Below are positions 1 through 11,433 of a stretch of DNA of 29,604 bases, in pieces. Position 1 is the first letter of the stretch; each line of letters opens with the position of its first letter. This DNA comes from Cymbomonas tetramitiformis (taxonomy: Eukaryota; Chlorophyta; Pyramimonadophyceae; Pyramimonadales; Pyramimonadaceae), in assembly GCA_001247695.2 (NCBI GenBank), contig LGRX02033443.1:1-29604 (forward strand), given 5' to 3'. Under the pieces are notes generated by a model, which saw only the letters and a program-made list of their open reading frames with translations, was not told where the DNA came from and ran no database searches. The translations under genes and the position numbers were made by a program.

Positions 1-176
1 CCCACCTGGTCAAGGCTCGCCCCACCTGGTCAAGGCTCGCCCCACCTGGTCAAGGCTCACCCCACCTGGTCAAGGCTCGCCCCACCTGGTCAAGGCTCGC
101 CCCACCTGGTCAAGGCTCGCCCCACCTGGTCAAGGCTCGCCCCACCTGGTCAAGGCTCGCCCCACCTGGTCAAGGA
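1..176. repeat. 20-bp tandem satellite, running off the left edge
   Basis: Nearly nine head-to-tail copies of the 20-mer CCCACCTGGTCAAGGCTCGC are seen, almost identical (one copy has CAC for CGC at its end). The array begins at the first base, so its true length is unknown. The last copy decays into unique sequence after CAAGG. There are no unique spacers, so it is not CRISPR-like. Open frames across it are repeat artefacts. Confidence 0.97.
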
Positions 177-872
177 GCTGGCTGCGTCGCGACTCAGAGT
201 AGCGAAGACTTGTCGGGAATGCGAGAGCCAGTTGATGAAGAGTTGATGGGCAGTTAGGCTGATAATTTATACATATAGAGAGTAGAGACCCATAATTTAT
301 ACATATAGAGGGTGGAGACAACACAGAATAACGGCATCGCGGGCCGGGTGTGCGGGACCGAGTGATCGTGTCGACAGACAGAGCGCTTGGAGCCGGGTCC
401 CTGGTATGTAGTGCGTGTTGGGAGTAGTGGCTACAGACACCATTAGCTGGCAGTTGCGCAGATGCCGGAGGTGCTGAAGTGGGTCCTCTTTCTCTGTCCT
501 GAGGGGGGCTACTCGTTGACCGAACGGTCGAAAATTTGGCCATTTGGTTGGTCGAACGCCCTGCCCCCTCCGGACTCCCCTTATACCCCCTCCGTTCGAT
601 AATCCTCGTCTATCTCGTTTTGACCTGCCACAGGGGGGTGGGGGGCGCCCCCTCTCTCTTGAGAAATTCGACAATCGATCAAGGGGAGCGATACCCTGGA
701 CGCTGTCCAGGAAACCTTACATACCACACTGCCCGAGAAAATAAATGTGAGAACCTGAGTCTGAGTGGCCTGACGTCACGGCCCAATCCAATTTCTATGT
801 GTGGATTCCTGCTTTAGGTTGATGATTGGGCGAAGCAACTGACTCCAGCTGGTGCGCATTAGCGGAGTGCAG
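177..872. other. Non-coding stretch upstream of the first recognised hydrolase exon
   Basis: I see no recognisable gene here. It contains two copies of an AT-rich segment of about 30 bp built around ATAATTTATACATATAGAG (near 262 and 292). Short open frames on both strands lack family resemblance. It may hold an intron of the hydrolase gene: the first recognisable exon at 873 is preceded by an acceptor-like GAGTGCAG, and the active-site serine exon expected upstream was not found. Confidence 0.5.
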
Positions 873-1072
873 GAACCCGCTTCCATTATAGCACGTCCAT
901 CGATGTCTTGGGGCGCTTGATCGAGGCGGTCACCGGGGGTCACCTGGAGGACGTGGTGCGTGAGCGGGTTACGGCTCCTCTCGCCATGCACGACACGTCC
1001 TTCGTCTTGCCTGAGGAAAAGCTGCACCGCTTCGCTGCCTGCTACCGCCACATGGCCCCCGCAAGCTTCGAG
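873..1072 (+). CDS. Hydrolase exon with the YSTS/DVLGRLIE segment
   Basis: The frame opens after acceptor GAGTGCAG (AG at 871-872) in phase 1 and runs through RFHYSTSIDVLGRLIEAV, then RERVTAPLAMHDTSFVLPEE. Both are typical of the PF00144 segment following the second catalytic motif. A donor-like GAG|GTGGGG marks the likely end. The frame stays open to a TGA at 1121-1123, so the 3' boundary is a choice, not proven. Confidence 0.8.
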
Positions 1073-3911
1073 GTGGGGCCTGCTACCGCCACCTCGCCCC
1101 CACAAGCAACCTTGATGGGGTGAATCGGGCCACCTGGTTTATGAACCTGTTTTTAGAAAACACTAAATGGACCCCGTTTTGACCTTAGACAACGCCATGC
1201 GTACCGTGCATCACTTAGTTTATATATTTCTGCTACCTTTGGTGGTGCACCTTAGTTTTGCTACTCGCATTTCTCACACCTGCTCGCTGCTGCACACGTG
1301 AAATTCTTTCTTCCACCTTTTGCACAGTTGTCGTCCATTTTGAAATCGTTTCCCAAATTCCCTTGCTGTATAGCACACCTCGTCAGCGTAGCAGCCATCG
1401 TTTTACCAATCCATAGTCTCAGTGTACTAATCAAAGCGCGTGCTCAACATTGTTTCCACCTGCCCCTCCATCGTCTCAGATACTAATCAAAGCGCGTGCT
1501 CAACATTGTTTCCACCTGCCCCTCTCCATAGTCTCCGTGTACTAATCCAAAGCGCGTGCTCTTATTGTTTCCACCTGCCCCTCCATAGTCTCAGTGTACT
1601 AATCTGGCGCGTGCTCAACATTGTTCCACCTGCCCCTCCATAGTCTCCGTGTACCTAATCAAAGCGCGTGCTCAACATTGTTTCCACCTGCCCTCCATCG
1701 CCTGAGTGTACTAATCAAAGCGCGTGCTCAACATTGTTTTCCACCTGCCCCTCCTCCATAAACTCAGTGTACTAATCAAGCGCGTGCTCACACTGTTTCC
1801 ACCTGCCTTGCCATCGTCTCCGTGTGTACTAATCAAAGCGCGTGCTCAGCACTGTTTCCACCTGCCCCTCCATAGTCTCCAGTGGCTAATCCAAGCGCGT
1901 GCTCAACATTGTTTCCACCTGCCCCTCCATCGTCGCAGTGTACTTGCTAATCAAAGCGCGTGCTCAACATTGTTTTTTGCCCTCCATAGTCTCAGTGTAC
2001 TAATCAAAGCGCGTGCTCAACATTGTTTCCACCTGCCCCTCCCACGCTGTCCTTGCTGCCGCTTTCTCGTCCGCTCCAGTGGTCTGTGCAGTAGATAATA
2101 GGAGTGCGGCAAGGCATAGTCTCCACTGGGATGTACAGGCCGACTGTTTGTGCACGTGATCATTGCTATGCTTAAGGTCAGGGGGCTGCATGGCTTGCAT
2201 ATCAGTTTGCAGAGAAGAACAACATCGGTGTCTCCACTGCCGACACTCCATGGCTCGAAGGGGGCGAAATGAAGCACTGCCCATCAGGTGATGGTGTCCC
2301 AGGGACGTGCGTCCTGTGAATGCTTGCTATGTGATGCGGTCCGGTGGCATGTGTGGCGGCTGAGGCCCAGAGGTGCATGCGGTGTCTGAGGCCCGGCCCT
2401 GGCGCGTGTCGCACTAATATCTCTGAGCCGTAAAATGCACCAGCAGGCTGAGCATGCAAGGAGCGACGGGAGCAGGAGGAGGCGGAATGCTCAGCACAAG
2501 TAACGATTTCATGCGCTTTGCGGAGATGTTGGCGCGTGGCGGGGAGCTAGAGGGTGTCCGCATCCTGCACGCATCCACGGTGCAGATGATGCGAGCAGAT
2601 CAGATCGAAGCGCGCGGGGCGGAGCGCAGCAGCCTGATTCAGCACATGCAGGGCTTCGGGCTTGGTACGTGCCCCCCTGTCAATCGCGCAGCGGCACTCA
2701 CGGCGCATGCCCGCCAACCCGTGGCGCATGCCCGCCAACCTGTGGCGCATGTGCGCCAACCCGTGGCGCATGCCCGCCACCCGTGGCGCATGCCCGCCAA
2801 CCCGTGGCGCATGCCCGTCACCCGTGGCGCATGCCCGCCAACCCGTGGCGCATGCCCGCCAACCTGTGGCGCACCGCCAACCGGTGGCGCATGCCCGCCA
2901 ACCCGTGGCGCATGCCCGCCAACCCGTGGCGCATACCGAATGCGCCATTCAATCGCGCCATGCTGATGAGCCTGGGATGGGGACGGGGGTGCGGTAGAGA
3001 GCCTGAGGACATGCATACCCACAATGGCGGCGCATTGGGCAATAGCTTTTGCAAGAAGTTGTCATTTTACGCATGACCTTGTGTGCATTGAACAAATGAA
3101 TACTGGCATTGTTTCTGCCACTCGGAACCTTACCCAACAAGCTCGCAGCTTGGCATTCATTGAGTGCAGCGCTTTTGTTTTATGTATACAGTGTGAATGG
3201 AATTCCAATAAGGGAGCCTATTGCCGTGTCTCGGAGTCAGATGATACCCGGCTTTGCTGGAGCCGTACTCAAGATTCTGGCTTGCCCTGCGGGCTTAGAT
3301 TTGTGATGGCATGCGGAAGGTTCCAGCTGGGCCAGAGGCCGGTCGATCTGCTGGCTCCGAAAATTCAGCCGTGGACTCGACAGTGCCAGGGAAAGATATG
3401 AGTCGTCAATGTGATATGTTGCCGTTATGCAACTATAAGTCAGTACCCTCTACATAGGCAGCATCCTCATCTGAAGTGTCACCCTCTGTTCGGTGCCGTT
3501 GCATATGCCTCGAGAAATTTGGGAATATTCAAAGATGTGTAAGGAGTGGTTTAATGATGTTCCTTGGGTGGAACGGGGGCCACAAGCGGGAGTATGACGG
3601 TGTCGCCCGGTTTTGGGGCCGGTATCGCAGGGACGAGCCTTATATTGAGACCAGGCGAGAAGAGCGCCTTTCCGTGCTTGGATGCAGGCCTTGGCACCGG
3701 TGGTTGGGGCGGGGCGGCAGGAACCTATTTTTTCGTGGATCCAGTGAATCACATCTCAGCAGTCTTCACCACACAGATTCTAGGCTACTCGGAGGCATGC
3801 CCGGACCTTAGGACAGAGGGCGCCTCCCTGATCTATTCCTTATTTCCCCGCTTAGCAAAGGGCTCCTCGAGTGGCGGTCAGGATTCGCTTGCAAGTGGAT
3901 TCACTGGCTAG
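873..3911 (+). CDS. Serine beta-lactamase/esterase-like gene, 3' part (three recognised exons)
   Basis: Three exons encode the C-terminal half of a beta-lactamase-fold serine hydrolase (PF00144 type: class C beta-lactamases, family VIII esterases and relatives). Seen: exon 873-1072 with FHYSTS and DVLGRLIEAVTGG; an exon ending 2664 with GGGMLSTSNDFMRFAEML and LEGVRILHASTV; and exon 3631-3911 with GGWGGAAGTYFFVDP and a TAG stop. These match the family's second motif (Tyr region), the GGGGL-ST loop, and the WGG third motif. The join 2664/3631 is phase-consistent (donor CTTG|GTACGT, acceptor ATCGCAG). The join 1072 to about 2461 is not, so a linking exon of about 20-25 codons probably lies unseen in the repeat-filled intron. 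The nucleophile motif SxxK is not visible, so the 5' part is missing, outside the window or unrecognised. Substrate is unknown; beta-lactam resistance should not be assumed. Confidence 0.85.
1403..2041. repeat. Intronic minisatellite, ~57-60-bp unit, about 11 copies
   Basis: The unit contains ACTAATCAAAGCGCGTGCTC, then a CAACATTGTTTCCACCTG core, then CCCCTCCATAGTCTCAGTGT. Copies differ by small indels (AATCAA/AATCCAA/AATCTGG), so frames are not maintained. It lies between hydrolase exons 873-1072 and ~2461-2664. The remainder of that intron, 2042-2440, shows nothing recognisable. Confidence 0.95.
2461..2664 (+). CDS. Hydrolase exon with the GGGMLSTSNDF loop
   Basis: Open frame with GAGGGGMLSTSNDFMRFAEM, then LEGVRILHASTVQMM and MQGFGLG. 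It matches the glycine-rich loop and the following helix of PF00144 proteins. The donor is CTTG|GTACGT at 2664/2665. The 5' boundary is uncertain: AGs at 2442-2443, 2445-2446, 2451-2452 and 2459-2460 are all possible. Confidence 0.8.
2700..2935. repeat. Intronic minisatellite, 21-bp unit, about 11 copies
   Basis: The unit is GCGCATGCCCGCCAACCCGTG with minor deletions and substitutions. It sits just 3' of the hydrolase donor at 2665, inside the intron before exon 3631-3911. Because 21 is a multiple of three, all six frames tend to stay open across it, producing several spurious overlapping proteins on both strands. Confidence 0.95.
3631..3911 (+). CDS. Terminal hydrolase exon with the WGG motif
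   Basis: Starts in phase 1 after GGTATCGCAG, completing a glycine codon split from 2664, so the protein reads FGLG then TSLILRPGEKSAFPCL, then GGWGGAAGTYFFVDP, then FTTQILGYSEACPDLR. Distance between FGLG and GWGG (about two dozen residues) is normal for the family. TAG stop at 3909-3911. The last ~16 residues after LIYSLFPRL are Ser/Gly-rich and show no family similarity. Confidence 0.85.
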
Positions 3912-5456
3912 TGTTGCCCTACGTAGATGACTTGTTTTCGTTTGATGATTATTTCACTATGATTATGTGTGGACGAATAGAAGTCGACTTCTTCTAGAAG
4001 TAATCTCGCTGCCTGCAGGTCGTTGTCTGATTGGCGCTCCCTCGGTTGATCGCCCGCACTAATGCATTGCATGTCCTTGGTTACCGCTATGACTACTAGT
4101 GATCATTTGATATATGCCCCCTACATGACTGTAGGGGGGATATACTTTTGTTGTCTTAGCCCCTTTATCTCTGCTGATACGTGGAGCTAGGGGTTTGGAT
4201 GTGCGATTTAATCAATAATGCGGGTGAATTGAAAGGGTCACTCAGCGGTATATGTATTTCCCTAATTAAGGACGCTGTGCCCTGTTCTGGCCTCATGCTG
4301 CGAAATGCCACACCGCGAATATACGCCGTACCGCTGCATGCTGCGAATGTACTGGCGAAGAGGGAGCCGTCACTAGATGTGCTACATTGGTGAACACTAG
4401 TATCAGGGTAGTCAGATTCAGGAGCGCCTTCCTATTTTGAGTTACTGGGGCGGCTATACTCACTGTCTTCTTCCGCAGTTCTGTTTTTAGGAATCACTTC
4501 CTTTTGCCGTTCGGATTCAAAATCCATATCGTTCATATTGCTAACACTCGAATTTCAGGAGGGACCGTTTCATCGCTTTATGCGGTCAATGCTATTTGCT
4601 ACTGCTAATAGAATAACATCGATTCATTTTATGGAAGTTACGGCATGTGATACTCGTTATCATAATGTACACTACACTGCTTTGTGCCTACCTTTTCGTC
4701 GGGTTTGACGGTTAAGGGGGAACATTTTGATTATTGTTTCGCGAATTGCATGCTCACCATTTCAGGGTCATCTGCGAATGTAGTCGGATAAGCTCAACTG
4801 ACACCTTAGCGCCGTCTCCCTTCCATTTTAATTCATTTGCTTTAGGGAAATTAGGAATTTCCCAAAGTGATGGTTTCAACGTACTTTACGTGAGGGTCTG
4901 GATCATCAGAGGCATTACTAGTCAGATTACCGGTGGAATCGCCCCGTGCACATGTAAGCCGCGGTCCGTGTCGTAATATCGGATGCCTCTGTTGCTTGGT
5001 GCATGCCAGTCGCTTTGTGGTAAGCCAGAGTGCACTTAAATTACTAATCAGATTTCAAGTTACTAAGCCAGGAAGGCAATTTCTTTCCATTGATGAGGCC
5101 CAGCTCAGTTTTTATTTCCGGTGAAATCCTGAACATGCCACCTCACGGTGTCAGAAAGATTCCTGTGTACTTCAAGTTAAGCTTTTTGTATGGCCGTGAT
5201 GTGTGTTTTCATTCACAGTGAAAATGGTGACCTTGGTACTCCAGAAGTAGCGCCTATGCCTGTGCATTCGATGCTGGTGATGCATGTGCTTGTACATAAC
5301 GATTGAAGCTCCATCGACATAAGCGCATTATAGCGCAGCTAGCGTAAGCATATTATGTATGGCTGCAATGCAATATCCTTTGTTGACTGTGCAGGATGCT
5401 GCTTCTGAAATACTTTCACGCCACACACCCTGCTGCATCCTGCATCCGTAACCTGA
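3912..5456. other. Tail-to-tail intergenic region
   Basis: This separates the 3' ends of the + strand hydrolase and the - strand dehydrogenase. It is less GC-rich than the gene bodies. A short inverted repeat (CCCCCTAC ATGACTGTAGGGGG, near 4116-4138) could be a 3'-UTR or terminator hairpin. The open frames here (longest about 80 codons) look random. No AATAAA or TGTAA signal is convincingly placed. Confidence 0.5.
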
Positions 5457-8400
5457 TCACTTCCCATCCACGGCATCCATGTCGAGAGCCCCACGGAGTA
5501 TCTCTTGGGCCTCCATCGCATGGATGTCTGGAGACCCAGTCGCCGTGGATGCACTGCTGTGCCGACCAACATAGCTTACCTGCATATATTCAAGTTGAAG
5601 AGGACCCTGCCCCCTCGTCAGTACTCATCATTACTTGCTTCACGGTGATATCAGCTTACACTTCCTTGCCCAGCATGGTGCGCTCCGAGTTTCTTTCTAC
5701 GCTGCTCCTCAGTCTCTTTCCACGCTGTAAATTCCTGCACTCGCAGCAGAGCATCCCCGAGCGAATAGACAGCCGCATGCAGCTAGTGCACACCGATAGA
5801 AGCTTGCGGGTGCAAAGCGGTGCTGCTGCCCTTGGGGACTGTTTGCCGCTAGACCTCTCAGAAAGGCGCACCGTGCGTGGCTCTTGCGAGTCTCCTGAAG
5901 CGTAGTTCACGGAGAGCGCGAGGTCGAGGCGCGGCTTGATGTAGCTCCAGGCTCCCATGTTCTTGGGCTCCTCCTGAGCCATGCGCGCCGCGCCCCTTGC
6001 TCAGTGCCGCGGGAGTTGCCGCAGCACTACGATCTGCTGCTCACCAGGAGAGGGCGTAGTTTGCCAAACAGGGCATCCCATCAGCGTCCACGAGTAACTT
6101 AAAGACTGCACCATCCAAAAGGCTTGGTAACAAACACTCCGAGAACGGTTGGGCCCAATCAAGGAGGCCAGAGGCAACTCAGATCAAGCATATCATTGAA
6201 ACACAGCCCAGCTAATGAGACGGGGCGTGCAGAGGTTTTGGCAGAAGCAAAGTCCAGGCCAGCGATGTGAAGCTTGATGCCAAGTGAAAGGCTAGCCCAG
6301 CTGAGGTGAGGGCCCATATTCTCAGCCTCGACGACGACAATGGCGTGCGATTCATGAGCGCAGCATGCGGCAAGTTTCTTTGTTCTGAGCCTTGGCCACA
6401 GGGAGCCCAAGAAACACCGCTGTCACCGCTGACAGCGAGGAAGGCAGGACCATGGTGCAAGGGGGGCGCCAGGGAGTCGAGTGAGCAGGATTGGCGGAGG
6501 CGGAATGTGAGGCGATAGGTCCGGGCGCACCTGACACCACACCACCTCAGCATTCGGATATAAGGACAAGACTTGGGTCACGTGATGATGCGGAAACGGT
6601 GCGATCATCTCCAGCCGCACAAGTACGATGTTCCTGCGGAGTTCCCCGGCCCAGCAGGCTCAGCCGGCGCAGCCAATAGCGGTGGCAGCATACCAGCGAA
6701 CGCGAAAAGGAGCTGCCCAACGATAAGCCATTCATTCCGATGGAAGGGCCTGGCCCACTGCCATGGGCAGCCTTCATCTGGCACAGTTGCTGGCGTCATC
6801 CAATCCAGTTAGCCACGGCATTATTTACCGATCCTGAGATGGCAGCAAGGGAGTAGACCTCCTGGGGTGTCATGGGCAGTGGTGCCACACCGCAGTTTCT
6901 TCTGCCGCCGGCGCTGAACCAGCTTATAGAAGATCTGGAATGACAAGTGGTCCCCCGTCCCCAGCGTCCTGCCTATTCTTAGTCGGCATCCATGAACATA
7001 TCTGCACTCCAACAACGCCTCTAGCCCTCCACCAGCCTCTACAAAAGCGTGCGCATGCTGTTGCAGATGGGAATTCAAGCAGAGAATCCGACCGCACATT
7101 TATGCCGGAGAATCCGACCGTACATTTACGGCGCCAAAGCGTAGCCCTCGGTAAAGCGCTGGATACACAAAAATAGAGATGGCACTGCCTATAGCTCCCA
7201 TAGACTTCGGTCGAGCGGCACGGAGGCTGGGCTGTCTCCTCATAACCGGGGAAGGGATATGCTGCATGCACGCATTGATTGTCGCTGGCATTAGCTCAGT
7301 GCATAGACACAATGCAGCCTGAGTGCTGCGACAGCAGCTCCAGCAAGGAGAGGCAGGGGGGGCTGGCACGAGGACGGGTCGAGGAGGCGCGGAGGAGGAG
7401 GAGCCGGCGCGCCTGGCCGCTGCAGAGCACGATCCGGTCGATGGCTTGGGGCGGCAGCAGCTGGAGGTCCTTGGGTTGGCCGCGGGTGTTGTCCTCGGGC
7501 ATGCCGCAGGCCAGCACGCGGCGGAACTGCGCCTCAGGCCCGAAGTCCTGCAAGGGCGATGTGCACGCCCGGTGCTGCAGCATCCACTTGGGCGTCATAA
7601 CCACCAGCGGCTTGCGCCTCTTCCGCGCGGCCTGCGCACAGTGCCAACGCCCCGCGCCCGGATCACCCCCTTTGAGCTTTGGCAGCCGGTCGAAGACTCC
7701 GCGTTGCTGCTGACGACAGGCAGTCGCCGACATAGGGGAGACACATGCTGAGACACGAGGGATCTTCACCGCATCAGCGAAAAATTTCTGCCAAAGATCT
7801 GTACCCAAGATCGACGCATGACGATTGACCAGGGTACCAAAGTGTACAAAACCAAAGAGCCTCCTTGGCATTCTGGGCAGGCGCACTGCGACATCCCTTA
7901 AGGGCTGAAAATCGAAATCAAGGGTCTGCTTGCATATGACGCCGGTGGCGATCTGAGGGGTGATGTTTCTGGTAGCGGGCGGCAAGTAGCATCCCCGAGA
8001 TTTCGAGGCAAGGCCCCGAGGGGAAGATATGCGAGGAGGCTGCTTGCGAAGCACATTCAGACTCAGAGGCGAGGTTCAGGGCACCGACCTGCCAGCGCAG
8101 CAGATGGAAGTACTGCGCCGGGGTTGAAGGGTTCACCACGAACATGTTCGCATCATTCTCGTGATGGCGCTGTATAAAATTCACCTGCATTCCCCCCGCC
8201 AGCCCCCCCTCCCTCTCGACCCCCTTTGGTTTCTCCCTGTATTGCGCCGTTCCCGGCCACCCTCAACACAATCATCTCCTCAGCTTTAGCCCTGTCAAAT
8301 GCCTTCCCTATGTGCACGCCTTCCTCGCCTCCTCACAGCAACACCCACCGCGCCCGCCGCTGCTGCTGGCGCGCCCGCCGCCACCTCAGCTGCCCATGCG

Positions 8401-11400
8401 CACCATGAGGTTGTTCCACATATCCTTAGTGATGCTCGTGTCGTCTGTGAATCTGGAGGTGTAGCCGGAGGTGTTCTCATGGCCGCTCCCTGCAACTCCC
8501 CCCCCTCTCACCTCAGAGAGCGGCCATGTATTCCTCACTGAGGTCTACCTCCGTCGTATCACTTAAAGCATCGCTTAAAGCTCGGAGACTGAGCTGGTGC
8601 CCCAGCGCATCCACTACTCCAGTCGAGGGCACAGACGATGCCTATCGCGACTACTCGCGGGACCCTCCCTAGGGCCGTTACAAGCTACCCTGATCTCACC
8701 GTTGGGGCATCCCTCACACACCTAGCCCTAGACATCCACGTTACGGCATCGCAATCACACAGGGAACTGCCATAGCAACGCCCTGGTTGAAACGCACAGC
8801 CCCCCGCCTCCAACCGTGGGATTCCCTTCGTGGTGTGGGGTATCCTGAAGTAGTATCCGCTCACCAAGGAAGGTGGAGAGGGTGACCACGGATTGGATGA
8901 TCTCATCCGCCTGCGATGCGGATTGGCCCATCTCTGCTAGAAACTTACGCAGCGTGCGGCACTCGATGACGCCGTCCGTTGAGTCGAGGCGGTCCAGCGT
9001 GTCGAAGCTCATGTTGATCAGCTTCTGATGCGACGGGGAGAGCCCGGGGAGGGTGTCCGGGTCGTCGTTGCACATCTGCAGGAACCGCTCCATACGCGCG
9101 CTGCTGTGATCTGGCCCCTGCCCGTCGTACCCATGCGGCAGCAGCAGCACCAGCCCGCTGGGCTGCCCCCACTTGTCCTCACCGCTGGCAATGAATTGGT
9201 CGATCATCACCTGCCCCCAGCCCTCCCCTCATGCCCGTGAGCTCCCTCTGTCCGCAAGATCGCGGCTGCACGTAGTGGCTATCTCCAGGACGCCCCCGCG
9301 CCCACAGTGCCTGTCCATACCGCCCTCCTGTCCCTGGCAGCACCCTCCCCATTGCGCCCTCTCACAAGTGTTGGGCGCCTCCTCATCCACACTGCAACAC
9401 CACCCTCACCGCATTGCCGGCCCTCGGCCTGCAGTGGCGCCCCGTTTCGCGATTGCACTTCCAACCCACAGAGCCTCCAGCGCTCGGTCAGAAATGTTGT
9501 GGGACAAAGGAGGGCCATCTGCTGGCAGTGGGGGTAGTGCCTCGTGTCTGCGTAGCACCGTTTTCAGGCGAGGATCCCTGTGATGAAGAACTACTTGAAA
9601 TGCAAAGCACTTCAATGTCCGTCTTCACAGGCTTGCGCTCTGTGACCGGCAGTGCCACTATGTTAACTAACATAGTTGTGCACATGCAAATGTTGTAATG
9701 TGCCTCATTCCCAGACGCAGGCTTTGAGCGGGCTGCACAGCCAGCGGCACCGCCAGTGGCACTGCCGGTCACAGAGCGCAAGCCTGTGAAGACGGACATT
9801 GAAGTGCTTTGCATTTCCAGTAGTTCTTCATCACAGGGATCCTCGCCTGAAAACGGTGCTACGTAGACACGAGGCACGACCCCCACTTGCCAGTAGATGG
9901 CCCTCCGTTGGTCGCAGCATGCCGCATCCCGGGCCGCCGCACGGAGGAGAAGGTGCGGCACCTGTGCGTTATTTGCGAAGTCCCCGAATTGGGCCTCCCA
10001 TATTGTCAACGTTTCCGGCGACTGCAGGCTGTAGCCGTACTCGAATCCGAGCACCCCAGCTTCGGACAACGGGCTGCCGGCTTCCCCCTCACCCTCCGCC
10101 CCCCCCGCGCACTCTGACACCGCCCTCGATGGATGGGATGCCCTAAAGGTATCGCGGAATTTCCAGGTGATTCGGCCCCGCGCTGACTCCCCGAGGGTGA
10201 TACAGAGACAAAAGCGCAGAATACTGCGAGAGGCGTTGGAGAGGCATTGGCGGCGCGCAGCCAGGGCGTCGCGCCGGCGCAGTGCCGTGTGGGGTACCAA
10301 CGTATGAAAGCCATATGGGGTCGGGTTCATTCCGAACCAATCACAGAGGAGCACAGAACCCTGCATGGCGTGCTCTACGTTCACAATCGTGAGGAGCTCA
10401 GCCTCAGTCGCAAACGAGTGCTCCCAGCGGGCCGGTAAAAGGGACCGTCGCCACCAGCCAATTGCAATCTGCAATTGAGGCTGAGCTCCTCAAGATTGTG
10501 AGCTTAGAGCACGCCGTGCAGGATTCTGTGGTCCTCTATGACTGGTTCGGAATCAACTATACCCCATATGACTTTCATACGCCAATTCCCAGCCCACATG
10601 GCCATATGGCATACGTCACACCGGCGCGGCGCGCAGCCACGGCGTCACACCGGCGCGGCGCGCAGCCACGGCGGCGCACCGGCGCGGCGACCAGCCACGG
10701 CGGGCGCACCGGGCGCGGCGCGCAGCCACGGCGCAGACACCGGCGCGGCGCGCAGCCACGGCGCCACACCGGGCGCGCGACCAGCCACGGCGCCACACCG
10801 GCGCGGGGCGCGCAGCCGGCGTCACACCGCGCGGGGCGCGCAGCCACGGCGCCACACCGCGCGGCGAATTCAGCCACAGCGCCACACCGCGCGGGCGCTG
10901 CAGCCACGGCGCCCACACCGGGCGCTGGGCGACCAGCCACGGCGTACACCGGGCGCTGGGCGCGCAGCCACGGCGGCACACCGCGCCGGGCGCGCAGCCA
11001 CGGCGTCACACCGGCGCGGCGCACTGACGTGCTCCTCCCCCAATTTTTATGGGAAGAAGCCAAGAAGTCTTCAGTTCTTCTTGATGGTGGCCAGGGCCGA
11101 GCATGGCCGTTGATGGTGGCCAGGGCCGGGTATGGCCGTTGAGGGTGGCCAGGACTGGGCATGGCCGTTGATGGTAGCCAGGGCAGGGCATGGCCGTTGA
11201 GGGTGGCCAGGACCGGGCATGACCGTTGAGGGTGGCCAGGGCCGGGCATGGCCGTTGATGGTGGCCAGGGCAGGGCATGGCCGTTGATGGTGACCAGGGC
11301 CAGGCATGACCGTTGATGGTGGCCAGGGCAGGGCATGCGCGCGCCTGTTGTGAACATGCAGCAGCGTGGGCTGATCGCTCACGAGCTGGTTGTGGGGAAT

Positions 11401-11433
11401 GTATTCCAAAGAGCTCTCTTGATCGAAGAGCAC
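5457..11433 (-). CDS. OGDH: OGDH exons 19-27: C-terminal transketolase-like domain
   Basis: Exons: 19, 11433-11345; 20, 10073-9962; 21, 9210-8887; 22, 8184-8089; 23, 7631-7413; 24, 6934-6891; 25, 6633-6531; 26, 5973-5911; 27, 5579-5457. Exon 19 reads [17 protein letters not shown]; exon 20 [13 protein letters not shown] and [12 protein letters not shown]; exon 21 [20 protein letters not shown] and [17 protein letters not shown]; exon 22 [15 protein letters not shown]; exon 23 [15 protein letters not shown]; exon 24 [14 protein letters not shown]; exon 25 IAPFPHHHV and [10 protein letters not shown]; exon 26 [20 protein letters not shown]; exon 27 [13 protein letters not shown] then DMDAVDGK and TGA (5459-5457). 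The C-terminus is at the normal family position, so the gene is complete at this end. Introns 19 and 23 need GC donors. Confidence 0.9.

Larger units (their letters stand above)
10074..11344 (-). other. GC-AG intron 19 of OGDH, repeat-filled
   Basis: Exon 19 ends HVHN plus two bases (AG); the intron begins CAACAG|GCGCGC and ends GGCAG before C-CCG-TTG. The split serine codon gives [18 protein letters not shown], matching the family's N-S-x-LSE. Inside it lie a 29-bp minisatellite, a 28-bp minisatellite and a 106-bp-arm inverted repeat. Confidence 0.75.

Noticed and set aside
2547..3022. Several 100+ codon frames across the 21-bp repeat
   Set aside because: Repeat length divisible by three keeps all frames open; peptides are simple repeats.
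9488..10474. A 328-codon - strand frame as one protein
   Set aside because: Only about 37 codons (exon 20) are OGDH coding. The rest is intron, including both an inverted repeat arm pair and unrelated sequence.
10300..10582. Inverted-repeat peptide with DWFG and TPY-FHT as a conserved protein motif
   Set aside because: The two arms differ at many non-synonymous positions and no stop-free flanking gene exists, so similarity reflects the duplication, not coding constraint.
10462..11142. Long Arg/Ala-rich open frames on both strands
   Set aside because: They arise from the GC-rich 28-bp and 29-bp minisatellites inside an OGDH intron and have no protein-family resemblance.
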